Part shown: positions 5,711-11,138 of the stretch, in pieces
How the letters are laid out: each line of letters opens with the position of its first letter
How positions within the stretch are numbered: the stretch's first letter is position 1
Assembly (NCBI RefSeq): GCF_965662505.1
Contig: NZ_CBFIHX010000112.1
Location: 1-11,138 of the forward strand
Reading direction: 5' to 3'
Length of the DNA: 11,138 nt
From: Pseudomaricurvus sp965662505
GTDB lineage: Bacteria; Pseudomonadota; Gammaproteobacteria; Pseudomonadales; Cellvibrionaceae
Made by a program: the position numbers and the translations under genes
Notes under the pieces: model-generated
Databases searched by the model: none
Told to the model about the DNA's origin: nothing
The model's input: the letters and a program-made list of their open reading frames with translations, nothing else

Positions 5711-6832
5711 ATGAGTATTCGAAAGCAATTGCCCTCTGTTCAACGCTGGGTGGTCAAGATTGGCAGCGCCCTGCTGACCAATAATGGTCAGGGGTTGGAT
5801 GCTCCGGCTATCGCCGGCTGGGTTGAGCAGCTGGCTCAGTTGCAAAAATCCGGGGTTGAATTGGTGTTGGTGTCTTCCGGCGCTGTGGCGGCGGGTATGA
5901 CTCGGTTGGGCTGGACTGAGCGTCCAGACTCGATTCATGAGTTGCAGGCTGCGGCGGCTGTGGGGCAAACCAGCCTGGTGCAGACGTATGAGCAAGAGTT
6001 TCAGAAGTACGGGCTGAAAACCGCGCAAGTTCTGCTGGACCACGATGATTTGTCCAATCGTCAGCGCTATCTGAATGCACGCTCCACCTTGCGAGCGTTG
6101 ACCGGTCTGGGCGTAATTCCGATCGTGAATGAAAACGATACGGTCGTCACCGACGAAATTCGCTTTGGTGATAACGACACGCTAGGGGCTCTGGTGGCCA
6201 ATCTGGTGGTGGCGGATGTGCTGGTGATACTGACGGATCAGGACGGAATGTATACCGCCGATCCGCGCTCCAATCCAGATGCTGTAATGATCAGCGAGAC
6301 TGATGCCAGTGATGTTTCTCTGGATGCCAAGGCTGGTGATGGCGGCAAACTGGGGCGTGGTGGCATGATTACCAAGGTGCGTGCGGCTCGTCTGGCGGCG
6401 CGTTCTGGAGCTCATACCGTGATTGTTGGTGGGCGCATTGAAAATGTGGTTACCCGTTTGCGTGAGGGTGAGTCTCTGGGAACCTTGTTGACCGCTGATC
6501 AGCGTCCGCAGGCGGCTCGCAAGCGCTGGCTGGCTGGTCAGTTGCAAGTAAGAGGGTGTCTGGTGCTGGATGATGGCGCTGTGCGTGTTCTGAAGCAGCA
6601 AGGTAAGAGTCTGTTGCCGGTGGGTGTGCGAAGTGCAGAAGGTGACTTCAATCGTGGCGATATGGTGTCTTGCGTGGATGCGGATGGGGTGGAAGTTGCT
6701 CGCGGACTGGTCAATTACAGTGTGCAGGAGTCTCGCCGTATCATTGGTCGTCCGAGTGAAGAGATAGAGTCACGCCTGGGCTACGTGGATGAGCCAGAGC
6801 TGATCCATCGGGACAATTTAGTCGTTCTGTAG
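5711..6832 (+). CDS. proB: Glutamate 5-kinase
   Basis: Phosphorylates glutamate to glutamyl 5-phosphate, the first and feedback-controlled step of proline synthesis. The protein has 373 residues. The amino-acid kinase domain occupies about 1-260: VVKIGSALLTNN (14-25), LVSSGAVAAGM (53-63), IVNENDTVVTDE (138-149) with FGDNDTLGA (152-160), LTDQDGMYTADPR (174-186) and GGKLGRGGMITKV (211-223). A C-terminal PUA domain follows (about 277-360, with KSLLPVGV and NRGDMV), as in the E. coli enzyme. The ATG at 5711 has AGGA about 10 nt upstream. It sits 27 bp behind obgE, the same order as in Pseudomonas. proA is not in the window. proB ends 75 bp before the aminotransferase gene. Confidence 0.97.
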   Translation: MSIRKQLPSVQRWVVKIGSALLTNNGQGLDAPAIAGWVEQLAQLQKSGVELVLVSSGAVAAGMTRLGWTERPDSIHELQAAAAVGQTSLVQTYEQEFQKYGLKTAQVLLDHDDLSNRQRYLNARSTLRALTGLGVIPIVNENDTVVTDEIRFGDNDTLGALVANLVVADVLVILTDQDGMYTADPRSNPDAVMISETDASDVSLDAKAGDGGKLGRGGMITKVRAARLAARSGAHTVIVGGRIENVVTRLREGESLGTLLTADQRPQAARKRWLAGQLQVRGCLVLDDGAVRVLKQQGKSLLPVGVRSAEGDFNRGDMVSCVDADGVEVARGLVNYSVQESRRIIGRPSEEIESRLGYVDEPELIHRDNLVVL

Positions 6833-6907
6833 TTTTGTAGTCCTGATGGTCCTGCGGTGCCCCGCTGTTTTCCTTTGTTTTATTCCGTTTAGTTTGAGTT
6901 TGCCTCT

Positions 6908-7963
6908 ATGAGTATTTTTAAAGACCACATTGATGCGATGTCCGCTTACAAGCCTCCTTTGGAGGGGCGTGACCCGGAAAAATACACTCTGCTGGATTTT
7001 AATGAGCGCACCATCGAGGTGGTTGAGCCGATCCGTCAGGCTTTGCATGCGCTAGTTGATAGTGGTCGCCTGCACATGTATCCCTCTTATGGTGATATTG
7101 CGCAGCAGATTGCGGATTATGCCGGGGTCGACGCTGAGCAGGTCATGATCACCAATGGTTCTGATCACGGGATTGATCTGATTATTCGCTCTGCCTGTCA
7201 GGCAGGGGATGAAATTATCATCCCGGGGCCGAGTTTTGCCATGTATTCCCAGTGTGCGAAGTTCGAAGGCCTGAATATGGTCGAACCGCAATACACTCGT
7301 GAGGGTGGTTATCCGGTGGATGAGGTGATTGCCTCAGTGACGGATAAAACCCGTGTCATCGTGATCTCTAACCCCAACAACCCTTGTGGCACCCTCGTGG
7401 CTCCGGATGATATTGTGCGTATTGCTCAGGCGGCTCCGAAAGCGGCGATTCTGGTGGATGAGTGTTATTTCGAGTACAGCAAGGTCACCGTGGCGGATCG
7501 CTTGCATGAGAGTCCGAATATTCTGATTACCCGTACTTTCTCCAAAACCTGGGGGCTGCCCTCCATTCGTTTGGGTTATGTGCTGAGCGTGGCGGATAAC
7601 ATCAATGCGCTTCTCAATGTGCGCGGCCCTTATGATGTTAACCAGTTTGCGGTAGTGGCGGTCAGTGAGGGGTTGAAGTCGCCGGAGACCACCTTGGCCT
7701 ATGTGAATGAGGTGATGGAGGTGTCAAAGCCGCTATTGGAAGCGTTTCTGGAAGAGGCGGGTATTGATTTTTGGCCGAGCGCTGCGAACTATTTGTGGGT
7801 TTTCCCGCAGAATCCGGAAGCGCTTGAGCTTGCCTTGCGCAAGGAGATGATGTTGGTGCGTCCCAAGGCGAATGCGCATGGGCAAATGGGGTTGCGCATG
7901 ACCATTGGTACCGAGGAGCAGACTCGTCGGCTGGTTGAGGTGCTGAGAAAGGCTCTGCAATAG
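6908..7963 (+). CDS. HisC-family PLP-dependent aminotransferase, substrate unresolved
   Basis: A 351-residue fold-type I aminotransferase closest by eye to histidinol-phosphate aminotransferase, which makes L-histidinol phosphate in histidine synthesis. Visible elements are LLDFNERT (28-35, the family's LNxNE-type segment), MYPSYG (57-62), GSDHGIDLIIR (84-94), FAMY with Tyr113, SNPNNPCG (154-161) with the PLP-binding Asn157, VDECYFEY (183-190) with Asp184, TRTFSKTWG (208-216) with PLP-lysine Lys213, SIRLGY with Arg221, and GLRMTIGT with the carboxylate-binding Arg330. The usual GSDE/GADE after the PLP-phosphate loop is GSDH here. No his genes are adjacent, so a paralogue acting on aromatic or other amino acids is as likely as true HisC. 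Only a weak GAG precedes the ATG. The gap to proB holds just a 4-bp-stem hairpin, so co-transcription with obgE-proB is possible. Confidence 0.85.
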   Translation: MSIFKDHIDAMSAYKPPLEGRDPEKYTLLDFNERTIEVVEPIRQALHALVDSGRLHMYPSYGDIAQQIADYAGVDAEQVMITNGSDHGIDLIIRSACQAGDEIIIPGPSFAMYSQCAKFEGLNMVEPQYTREGGYPVDEVIASVTDKTRVIVISNPNNPCGTLVAPDDIVRIAQAAPKAAILVDECYFEYSKVTVADRLHESPNILITRTFSKTWGLPSIRLGYVLSVADNINALLNVRGPYDVNQFAVVAVSEGLKSPETTLAYVNEVMEVSKPLLEAFLEEAGIDFWPSAANYLWVFPQNPEALELALRKEMMLVRPKANAHGQMGLRMTIGTEEQTRRLVEVLRKALQ

Positions 7964-7981
7964 ACTTCCTGGTGAAGTCAC

Positions 7982-8025
7982 CAGACACAAAAAAGCCGAC
8001 TCGAAAGTCGGCTTTTTTGTGTCTG
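7982..8025. terminator. Bidirectional intrinsic terminator between the aminotransferase gene and rpsT
   Basis: Two perfect 20-bp arms, 7982-8001 and 8006-8025, surround the 4-nt loop CGAA. Each strand gives a GC-rich AGCCGACT/AGTCGGCT stem preceded by six A and followed by six T, so the hairpin can end transcription in both directions. On the rpsT strand the loop reads UUCG, a very stable tetraloop. It starts 18 bp after the aminotransferase stop codon and ends 17 bp before the rpsT stop codon. Confidence 0.95.
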
Positions 8026-8042
8026 ACCCGAAATCGCCCGGC

Positions 8043-8309
8043 TTAAGCTGCCAGGGCCTTAATTTGGGTGTTCAGACGGCTCTTGTGACGTGCAGCTTTA
8101 TTCTTGTGAATAATGCCTTTGTCAGCAATGCGATCGAGGACTGGAACAGCTGCAGCGTAAGCTGCTTTTGCTTGCTCTGCGTCACCAGCTTCAATGGCTG
8201 CAATTACTTTTTTCAGGTAAGTGCGCGCCATGGAGCGCAGGCTAGCGTTGTGCTTGCGTGCCTTTTCGTTTTGGCGCGCACGTTTTTTTGCTTGGGGTGA
8301 ATTGGCCAC
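8043..8309 (-). CDS. rpsT: 30S ribosomal protein S20
   Basis: An 88-residue basic, alanine- and lysine-rich protein that reads (M)ANSPQAKKRARQNEKARKHN at the start, the hallmark of S20, and has DKGIIHKNKAARHKSRL near the end. S20 binds 16S rRNA early in 30S assembly. The start is GTG at 8309, with AGGAG 7 nt upstream. An in-frame ATG ten codons earlier (8339) would include the ribosome-binding site in the gene and add residues the family lacks, so I reject it. E. coli rpsT also uses a non-AUG start (UUG), tied to feedback control by S20; the rare start here may play the same role. It has its own strong promoter and is divergent from murJ across yebG, near its place in Pseudomonas. Confidence 0.97.
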   Translation of the reverse strand: MANSPQAKKRARQNEKARKHNASLRSMARTYLKKVIAAIEAGDAEQAKAAYAAAVPVLDRIADKGIIHKNKAARHKSRLNTQIKALAA

Positions 8310-8353
8310 CGTATTGCTCCTGTTAAAATTCGGGTACAAATCAAGGACGCGAC

Positions 8354-8381
8354 ATTATGCCTATTTATTGCCCTGTGTCAA
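8354..8381 (-). promoter_or_regulatory. Strong sigma-70 promoter for rpsT
   Basis: Read leftward, a perfect TTGACA (complement of 8376-8381) is followed after 16 bp by CATAAT (complement of 8354-8359, 5 of 6 consensus bases). Transcription should start near 8347, giving a leader of about 38 nt before the GTG start. This lets rpsT be expressed independently of the SOS-controlled yebG upstream. Confidence 0.78.
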
Positions 8382-8471
8382 CAATTCCGAAGCTTAAAGC
8401 CCAATAATTCAGGGCGCTAAAGCCCCGGTGATCGAGAGGTTTAAGCGTGTTTTTGGTCCCTTGGCCGGAAT

Positions 8472-8774
8472 TTACTGTCCCGCGGCAATTGAGGTGACTG
8501 TGTTGGGCTCAGAGTTGGACTCAGGGTCGGACTCAGCGTCAGCTTCCAGCAGGATTTCGGGCTTGCCTTTGCAGGCTTTCGCCAGGGCATCGCGACGCTT
8601 GGCTAAGAGCAGGCCAATGGCTTCGCTGAGGTCTTCGTCAATCTGAACTTCCTGTTCGATCAGGCTGGTGATGTTCGCAGCCAGTTCCAGCATTTTGTCG
8701 TGTTCTTCGGCGTCTTTTTTGTTGTCGAACATACTTCCGTCTCTGTCGCATTTCCAAACGGCAATTACAGCCAT
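8472..8774 (-). CDS. yebG: YebG-family SOS-induced protein
   Basis: A 100-residue small protein of the YebG family, whose E. coli member is LexA-controlled and DNA-damage induced but of unclear biochemical function. Family features seen are the MAV start, a short beta segment (VIAVWKCDRDGSMF), then DNKKDAEEHDKMLELAANI (about 17-35), matching the family's K(K/E)A..YDKML helix, and a second helix EAIGLLLAKRRDALAKA (51-67). The C-terminal tail is acidic with three 4-residue repeats, DAES-DPES-NSEP (79-90), and is longer than I recall for Pseudomonas YebG. The ATG at 8774 has AGGAG 8 nt upstream; an upstream ATG at 8843 would put the LexA box inside the gene and is rejected. A LexA box lies 27 bp before the start. 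The downstream gap to rpsT is 162 bp and shows no strong terminator. Confidence 0.88.
   Translation of the reverse strand: MAVIAVWKCDRDGSMFDNKKDAEEHDKMLELAANITSLIEQEVQIDEDLSEAIGLLLAKRRDALAKACKGKPEILLEADAESDPESNSEPNTVTSIAAGQ
8505..8540. repeat. Three 12-bp tandem repeats inside yebG
   Basis: Units 8505-8516, 8517-8528 and 8529-8540 share GG(A/G)CTCAG followed by a variable four-base end. The second and third differ at one position; the first is more diverged. They encode the acidic 4-residue repeats in the YebG tail and keep the reading frame. Confidence 0.85.
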
Positions 8775-8800
8775 GGTTCGGGCTCCTGTTGTGTCAATAT

Positions 8801-8820
8801 AACTGTTTTTTTGTACAGTA
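8801..8820 (-). promoter_or_regulatory. LexA (SOS) box upstream of yebG
   Basis: On the yebG strand the site reads TACTGTACAAAAAAACAGTT: CTGT-N8-ACAG with an A-rich centre, very close to the enterobacterial LexA consensus TACTGTATATATATACAGTA. It ends 26 bp before the yebG ATG. TATATT just downstream could be the -10 box, so LexA would cover the promoter. The family and the site support each other: yebG is a classical SOS gene. Confidence 0.88.
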
Positions 8821-8887
8821 TTCCTGTTGGGGTCAGATGTCAACTGCTCAAATTGTGGTGTCCGTGTGCGGTAATCTGGCTCTGCTA

Positions 8888-8916
8888 AGAGGCATTGAGT
8901 ACACTGCCTCTCTTTT
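8888..8916 (+). terminator. Hairpin with T-rich tail upstream of murJ
   Basis: AGAGGCA (8888-8894) and TGCCTCT (8905-8911) form a perfect 7-bp stem with a 10-nt loop, followed by CTTTT. It looks like a modest rightward terminator, yet no rightward gene precedes it: yebG reads the other way. It could be an attenuator in a long murJ leader or the end of a small RNA. A weak candidate -10 box TATAAA lies downstream at 8938-8943, so murJ may also start after it. Confidence 0.35.
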
Positions 8917-8967
8917 ATGCATAGATCTGTGTTTTCTTATAAAGCTCCGCATATGGAAACGCATACA

Positions 8968-8979
8968 AAAACCGGTTTT
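8968..8979. repeat. 12-bp perfect palindrome upstream of murJ
   Basis: AAAACCGGTTTT reads the same on both strands. It lies 40 bp before the murJ start in an AT-rich stretch, just downstream of the candidate -10 box TATAAA. The position suits an operator, but no regulator can be named. Confidence 0.5.
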
Positions 8980-9019
8980 CAGAATAAGCTGGACACATTA
9001 AAGGCAGGGTGAGGCGTTC

Positions 9020-10624
9020 GTGGCGAAATCAGAGGATGGTCAGAAAGTGGGTTCGGCAGATGTAAAGCCGCCTGCAGGTCTGTTGCGATCCAGCGCGCTG
9101 GTGGGGATGATGACCATGCTGTCGCGGTTTTTGGGATTGGCGCGGGATGTGGTCTTTGCCCGTTTTATCGGTGCCGAAGCGGGTGCGGATGCGTTTTTTG
9201 TCGCCTTCAAAATCCCCAACTTCCTGCGTCGTCTGTTTGCGGAAGGGGCTTTTGCCCAGGCTTTCGTGCCTGTGTTGTCCGAGTACCGATCCAAGGGTAG
9301 CGTGGAGGCGGTTAGAGGGCTGTTGGATCGAGTCGCGGGCTGCCTGGGGCTGACATTGATCATGCTGACGGGGTTGGCGATGCTGGGTGCACCTGTACTG
9401 ACAGCGGTGTTTGCGCCGGGCTTTCTGGATGATCCGATCCGCTTCCCGCTGGCTGCTGATATGATCCGGATTACCTTCCCCTACCTGTTATTGATTTCCA
9501 TGACGGGTTTTGCTGGCGCAATTCTCAACAGTTATGACCGTTTTGCCATTCCCGCTTTCACGCCGGTTTTGCTGAATGTGGTGCTGATATCGTCGGCGGT
9601 GCTGGCTGCGCCGTATTTTGATCCCCCGGTGATGGCGCTGGCGTGGGGAGTGCTGGCTGCCGGTGTGATTCAGTTGTTGTTTCAATTGCCGTTTCTGATG
9701 CGCATCGGGCTGATGCCAAGTCCTAAAGTGGACTGGAAGGATGATGGCGTTAAGCGCATTTTGGCCCTGATGGCGCCAGCAATCTTTGGGGTGTCGGTCA
9801 GTCAGATCAATCTGCTGTTGGATACGGTGCTGGCGTCGTTTCTGCCGACGGGCAGTGTGTCCTGGCTGTATTATTCGGACCGTTTATCAGAGTTGCCGCT
9901 GGGGGTTTTTGCGATTGCGATTGCAACGGTGATTCTGCCCGGATTGTCCCGTCAGCACGCCAGCGAAGACCCTGAAAAGTTTGCTCGAACGCTGGATTGG
10001 GCGGTTAAGCTGGTACTGCTGATTGCTCTGCCGGCGGCGGTGGCTCTGGTGATTCTGGCTCAGCCTATCCTGACGACGCTGTTTCAATACGGTAAAACCT
10101 CGCCGGCCGACATCGCCATGTCCGCTCTTAGCCTGAAGGCCTACGCTCTGGGGCTGGTGGCCTTTATGCTGATTAAAGTGCTGGCGCCGGGCTATTTTGC
10201 CCGTCAGGACATGAAAACACCGGTTAAGATCGGGGTGATCGCGATGATCAGTAATATGCTGCTGAACCTGATTTTTGTCATGCCCTTCTACTTTTTATGG
10301 AATATCGGCCACGTGGGTTTGGCTCTGGCGACGTCGGTGTCGGCGTTTATCAACATGGGGCTGTTGTGGCGTGGCTTGGTGAAGCAGGGTGTCTATCGTT
10401 CGATCCTGCCTTGGGGTAAGACTATCCTGCAGCTGATGGTGGCCAATGTGTCCATGGCGGCGGTTTTGCTTTGGCTGATGGCGCAGTTCACCGGTTGGTC
10501 GGTATGGGGCTGGGATGAGCGAGTGATGGCGTTGGCAGTGATCTGTGTGGCCGGTTTGGCCGTTTACGGTCTGGCTTTGCTGTTGACTGGCGTGCGCCCG
10601 AAAGACATCCGCGGCGTGCGTTGA
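9020..10624 (+). CDS. murJ: Lipid II flippase MurJ
   Basis: Inner-membrane transporter of the MOP superfamily that moves lipid II from the cytosolic to the periplasmic face for peptidoglycan synthesis. The 534-residue protein is hydrophobic along nearly its whole length, as expected for 14 membrane helices. Residues known to matter in E. coli MurJ all fall at a constant +18 offset: Arg36 and Arg42 in SRFLGLARD, Asp57 in ADAFFVAF, Arg70 in FLRRLF, and Asp287, Arg288 and Glu291 in YYSDRLSELPLGVF. The offset reflects a polar N-terminal extension (KSEDGQKVGSADVK) before the first helix. The start is GTG at 9020 with GGTGAGG ending 5 nt upstream. The gene closes with three in-frame stops (TGA TAG TGA). 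ribF follows on the same strand, as in Pseudomonas, but after about 200 bp. Confidence 0.96.
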   Translation: MAKSEDGQKVGSADVKPPAGLLRSSALVGMMTMLSRFLGLARDVVFARFIGAEAGADAFFVAFKIPNFLRRLFAEGAFAQAFVPVLSEYRSKGSVEAVRGLLDRVAGCLGLTLIMLTGLAMLGAPVLTAVFAPGFLDDPIRFPLAADMIRITFPYLLLISMTGFAGAILNSYDRFAIPAFTPVLLNVVLISSAVLAAPYFDPPVMALAWGVLAAGVIQLLFQLPFLMRIGLMPSPKVDWKDDGVKRILALMAPAIFGVSVSQINLLLDTVLASFLPTGSVSWLYYSDRLSELPLGVFAIAIATVILPGLSRQHASEDPEKFARTLDWAVKLVLLIALPAAVALVILAQPILTTLFQYGKTSPADIAMSALSLKAYALGLVAFMLIKVLAPGYFARQDMKTPVKIGVIAMISNMLLNLIFVMPFYFLWNIGHVGLALATSVSAFINMGLLWRGLVKQGVYRSILPWGKTILQLMVANVSMAAVLLWLMAQFTGWSVWGWDERVMALAVICVAGLAVYGLALLLTGVRPKDIRGVR

Positions 10625-10660
10625 TAGTGAACGTTCAGCTGTCTAATTCGCATGCTAATT

Positions 10661-10687
10661 CTCAGGGTTGGGCTACTTAACCCTGAG
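10661..10687 (+). terminator. Hairpin after murJ
   Basis: CTCAGGGTT (10661-10669) and AACCCTGAG (10679-10687) form a perfect 9-bp stem with a 9-nt loop, 36 bp past the murJ stop codon. GTCTTAT follows instead of a clear T-run, so termination would be partial. Its presence suggests ribF is at least partly uncoupled from murJ. Confidence 0.45.
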
Positions 10688-10733
10688 GTCTTATCTGAGG
10701 TATACTCCGGCCTCTGTATAACGGGACTTTCGA

Positions 10734-10779
10734 GTGGGTTGTCGAAGAGAGTCATCCGCGTGGGTTGTCGAAGACAGTC
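10734..10779. repeat. 20-bp direct repeat, period 26, in the ribF upstream region
   Basis: Copies at 10734-10753 and 10760-10779 both read GTGGGTTGTCGAAGA, then G or C, then AGTC, a 19 of 20 match separated by ATCCGC. The first copy can pair with GACTTTCGA just upstream (10725-10733). The second contains half of the palindrome GAAGAC-A-GTCTTC (10770-10782). The pair is non-coding, between murJ and ribF. Confidence 0.8.
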
Positions 10780-10827
10780 TTCCTGCGGCTCGGGGTCCCG
10801 GAGAGTAATTTCAACTTGAGCCAGCCT

Positions 10828-11138
10828 GTGACCCAATTTCAGCAGCATTTTATCCGCGGTATGCACAACCTGCGCCCCATGCATCACGGCAGTGTTGTGA
10901 CAATTGGCTCGTTTGATGGCGTACATCTGGGCCATCAGGCGATTATCCGTCAGGTGGCGGCCAGGGCCGCTGAGTTGAATCTGCCCTCTGTGGCCGTGGT
11001 GTTTGAGCCTCAGCCTCACGAATTTTTCTCCGGCGAACAGGCGCCGGCGCGACTCATGCGTTTGCGGGAGAAAGCGTTTGCCCTGTTTGATGCCGGTATT
11101 GATCGGGTGTGTTGTCTGCAATTCAATCAGAGCTTGCG
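10828..11138 (+). CDS. ribF: Bifunctional riboflavin kinase/FAD synthetase, N-terminal part (cut by window edge)
   Basis: Converts riboflavin to FMN and FMN to FAD in the cytosol. About 103 codons are present, covering most of the N-terminal FAD synthetase (nucleotidyltransferase) part: RGMHNLRP (10-17), the nucleotide-binding signature GSFDGVHLGH (27-36), VVFEPQPHEFF (57-67) and PARLMRLREK (73-82). The kinase domain lies beyond the window. The start is uncertain. GTG at 10828 is chosen for its fit to family length, with only a GAG 7 nt upstream. TTG at 10816, preceded by GGAGAG at 10-nt spacing, would add four residues. In related genomes ribF is followed by ileS and lspA. Confidence 0.92.
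   Translation, partial: MTQFQQHFIRGMHNLRPMHHGSVVTIGSFDGVHLGHQAIIRQVAARAAELNLPSVAVVFEPQPHEFFSGEQAPARLMRLREKAFALFDAGIDRVCCLQFNQSL

Noticed and set aside
5297..6043. Long leftward open frame (248 codons) across obgE and proB
   Set aside because: It lies fully inside two well-supported genes on the other strand and its product resembles no family.
6854..6865. GCGG/CCGC hairpin after proB as a terminator
   Set aside because: The stem is only 4 bp; the T-rich stretch behind it is suggestive but not enough to call.
8310..8339. ATG start for rpsT at 8339
   Set aside because: S20 proteins begin at (M)ANSPQAKKR, and the extension contains the AGGAG ribosome-binding site.
8394..8425. AGCCC...GGGCGCT inverted repeat between yebG and rpsT as a yebG terminator
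   Set aside because: The stem is short, overlaps alternative pairings, and no T-run follows on the yebG strand.
8775..8843. Extension of yebG upstream to an ATG at 8843
   Set aside because: It would place the LexA box and ribosome-binding site inside the gene; the family start MAV is at 8774.
10564..11121. Leftward open frame across the murJ end, gap and ribF
   Set aside because: It overlaps clear murJ and ribF coding sequence and the repeat region, and its translation is low-complexity basic sequence with no family likeness.
1..11138. An undescribed defence, mobile or biosynthetic system
   Set aside because: Every substantial coding region is a recognised core or common gene, and there are no transposases, integrases, toxin-antitoxin pairs, CRISPR repeats or unknown gene clusters in the window.

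Overview
This 11.1 kb window is a piece of the core chromosome of a gammaproteobacterium. The protein sequences resemble those of Pseudomonas and related marine orders. The gene order rplU-rpmA-obgE-proB, then rpsT transcribed against murJ-ribF, follows the Pseudomonas arrangement as I remember it. The species cannot be named from the sequence alone. I see no phage, transposon, CRISPR array, tRNA or rRNA, and no undescribed multi-gene system. The unexplained signal lies in the gaps between genes.

Layout. Positions 1-3269 read leftward: the first 65 codons of a DinG-type helicase (cut by the window edge), then pgi (glucose-6-phosphate isomerase), then ispB (long-chain polyprenyl diphosphate synthase for the quinone side chain). 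A 363-bp divergent gap carries opposing promoters for ispB and for rplU-rpmA (ribosomal proteins L21 and L27). A strong terminator closes rpmA, and obgE (ribosome-assembly GTPase) and proB (glutamate 5-kinase) follow as a close pair. Next comes a HisC-family aminotransferase of unknown substrate. It ends against rpsT (ribosomal protein S20, reading leftward) at a perfect 20-bp-arm bidirectional terminator. Upstream of rpsT, also reading leftward, is a yebG-family SOS gene with a near-consensus LexA box in front of it. Rightward from there are murJ (lipid II flippase) and the start of ribF (riboflavin kinase/FAD synthetase), which runs off the window.

How the genes relate. rplU, rpmA, obgE and rpsT all serve ribosome structure or assembly. 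murJ serves the cell envelope. pgi, ispB, proB, ribF and the aminotransferase are metabolic. dinG and yebG relate to DNA damage, although only yebG shows a LexA box here.

The most interesting non-coding pattern is that three gaps (pgi-ispB, rpmA-obgE, murJ-ribF) carry short, near-perfect tandem or direct duplications with units of 11-20 bp. An acidic 12-bp triplet repeat lies inside the yebG tail, and a palindromic dispersed-repeat-like element lies after pgi. None is explained by the genes.
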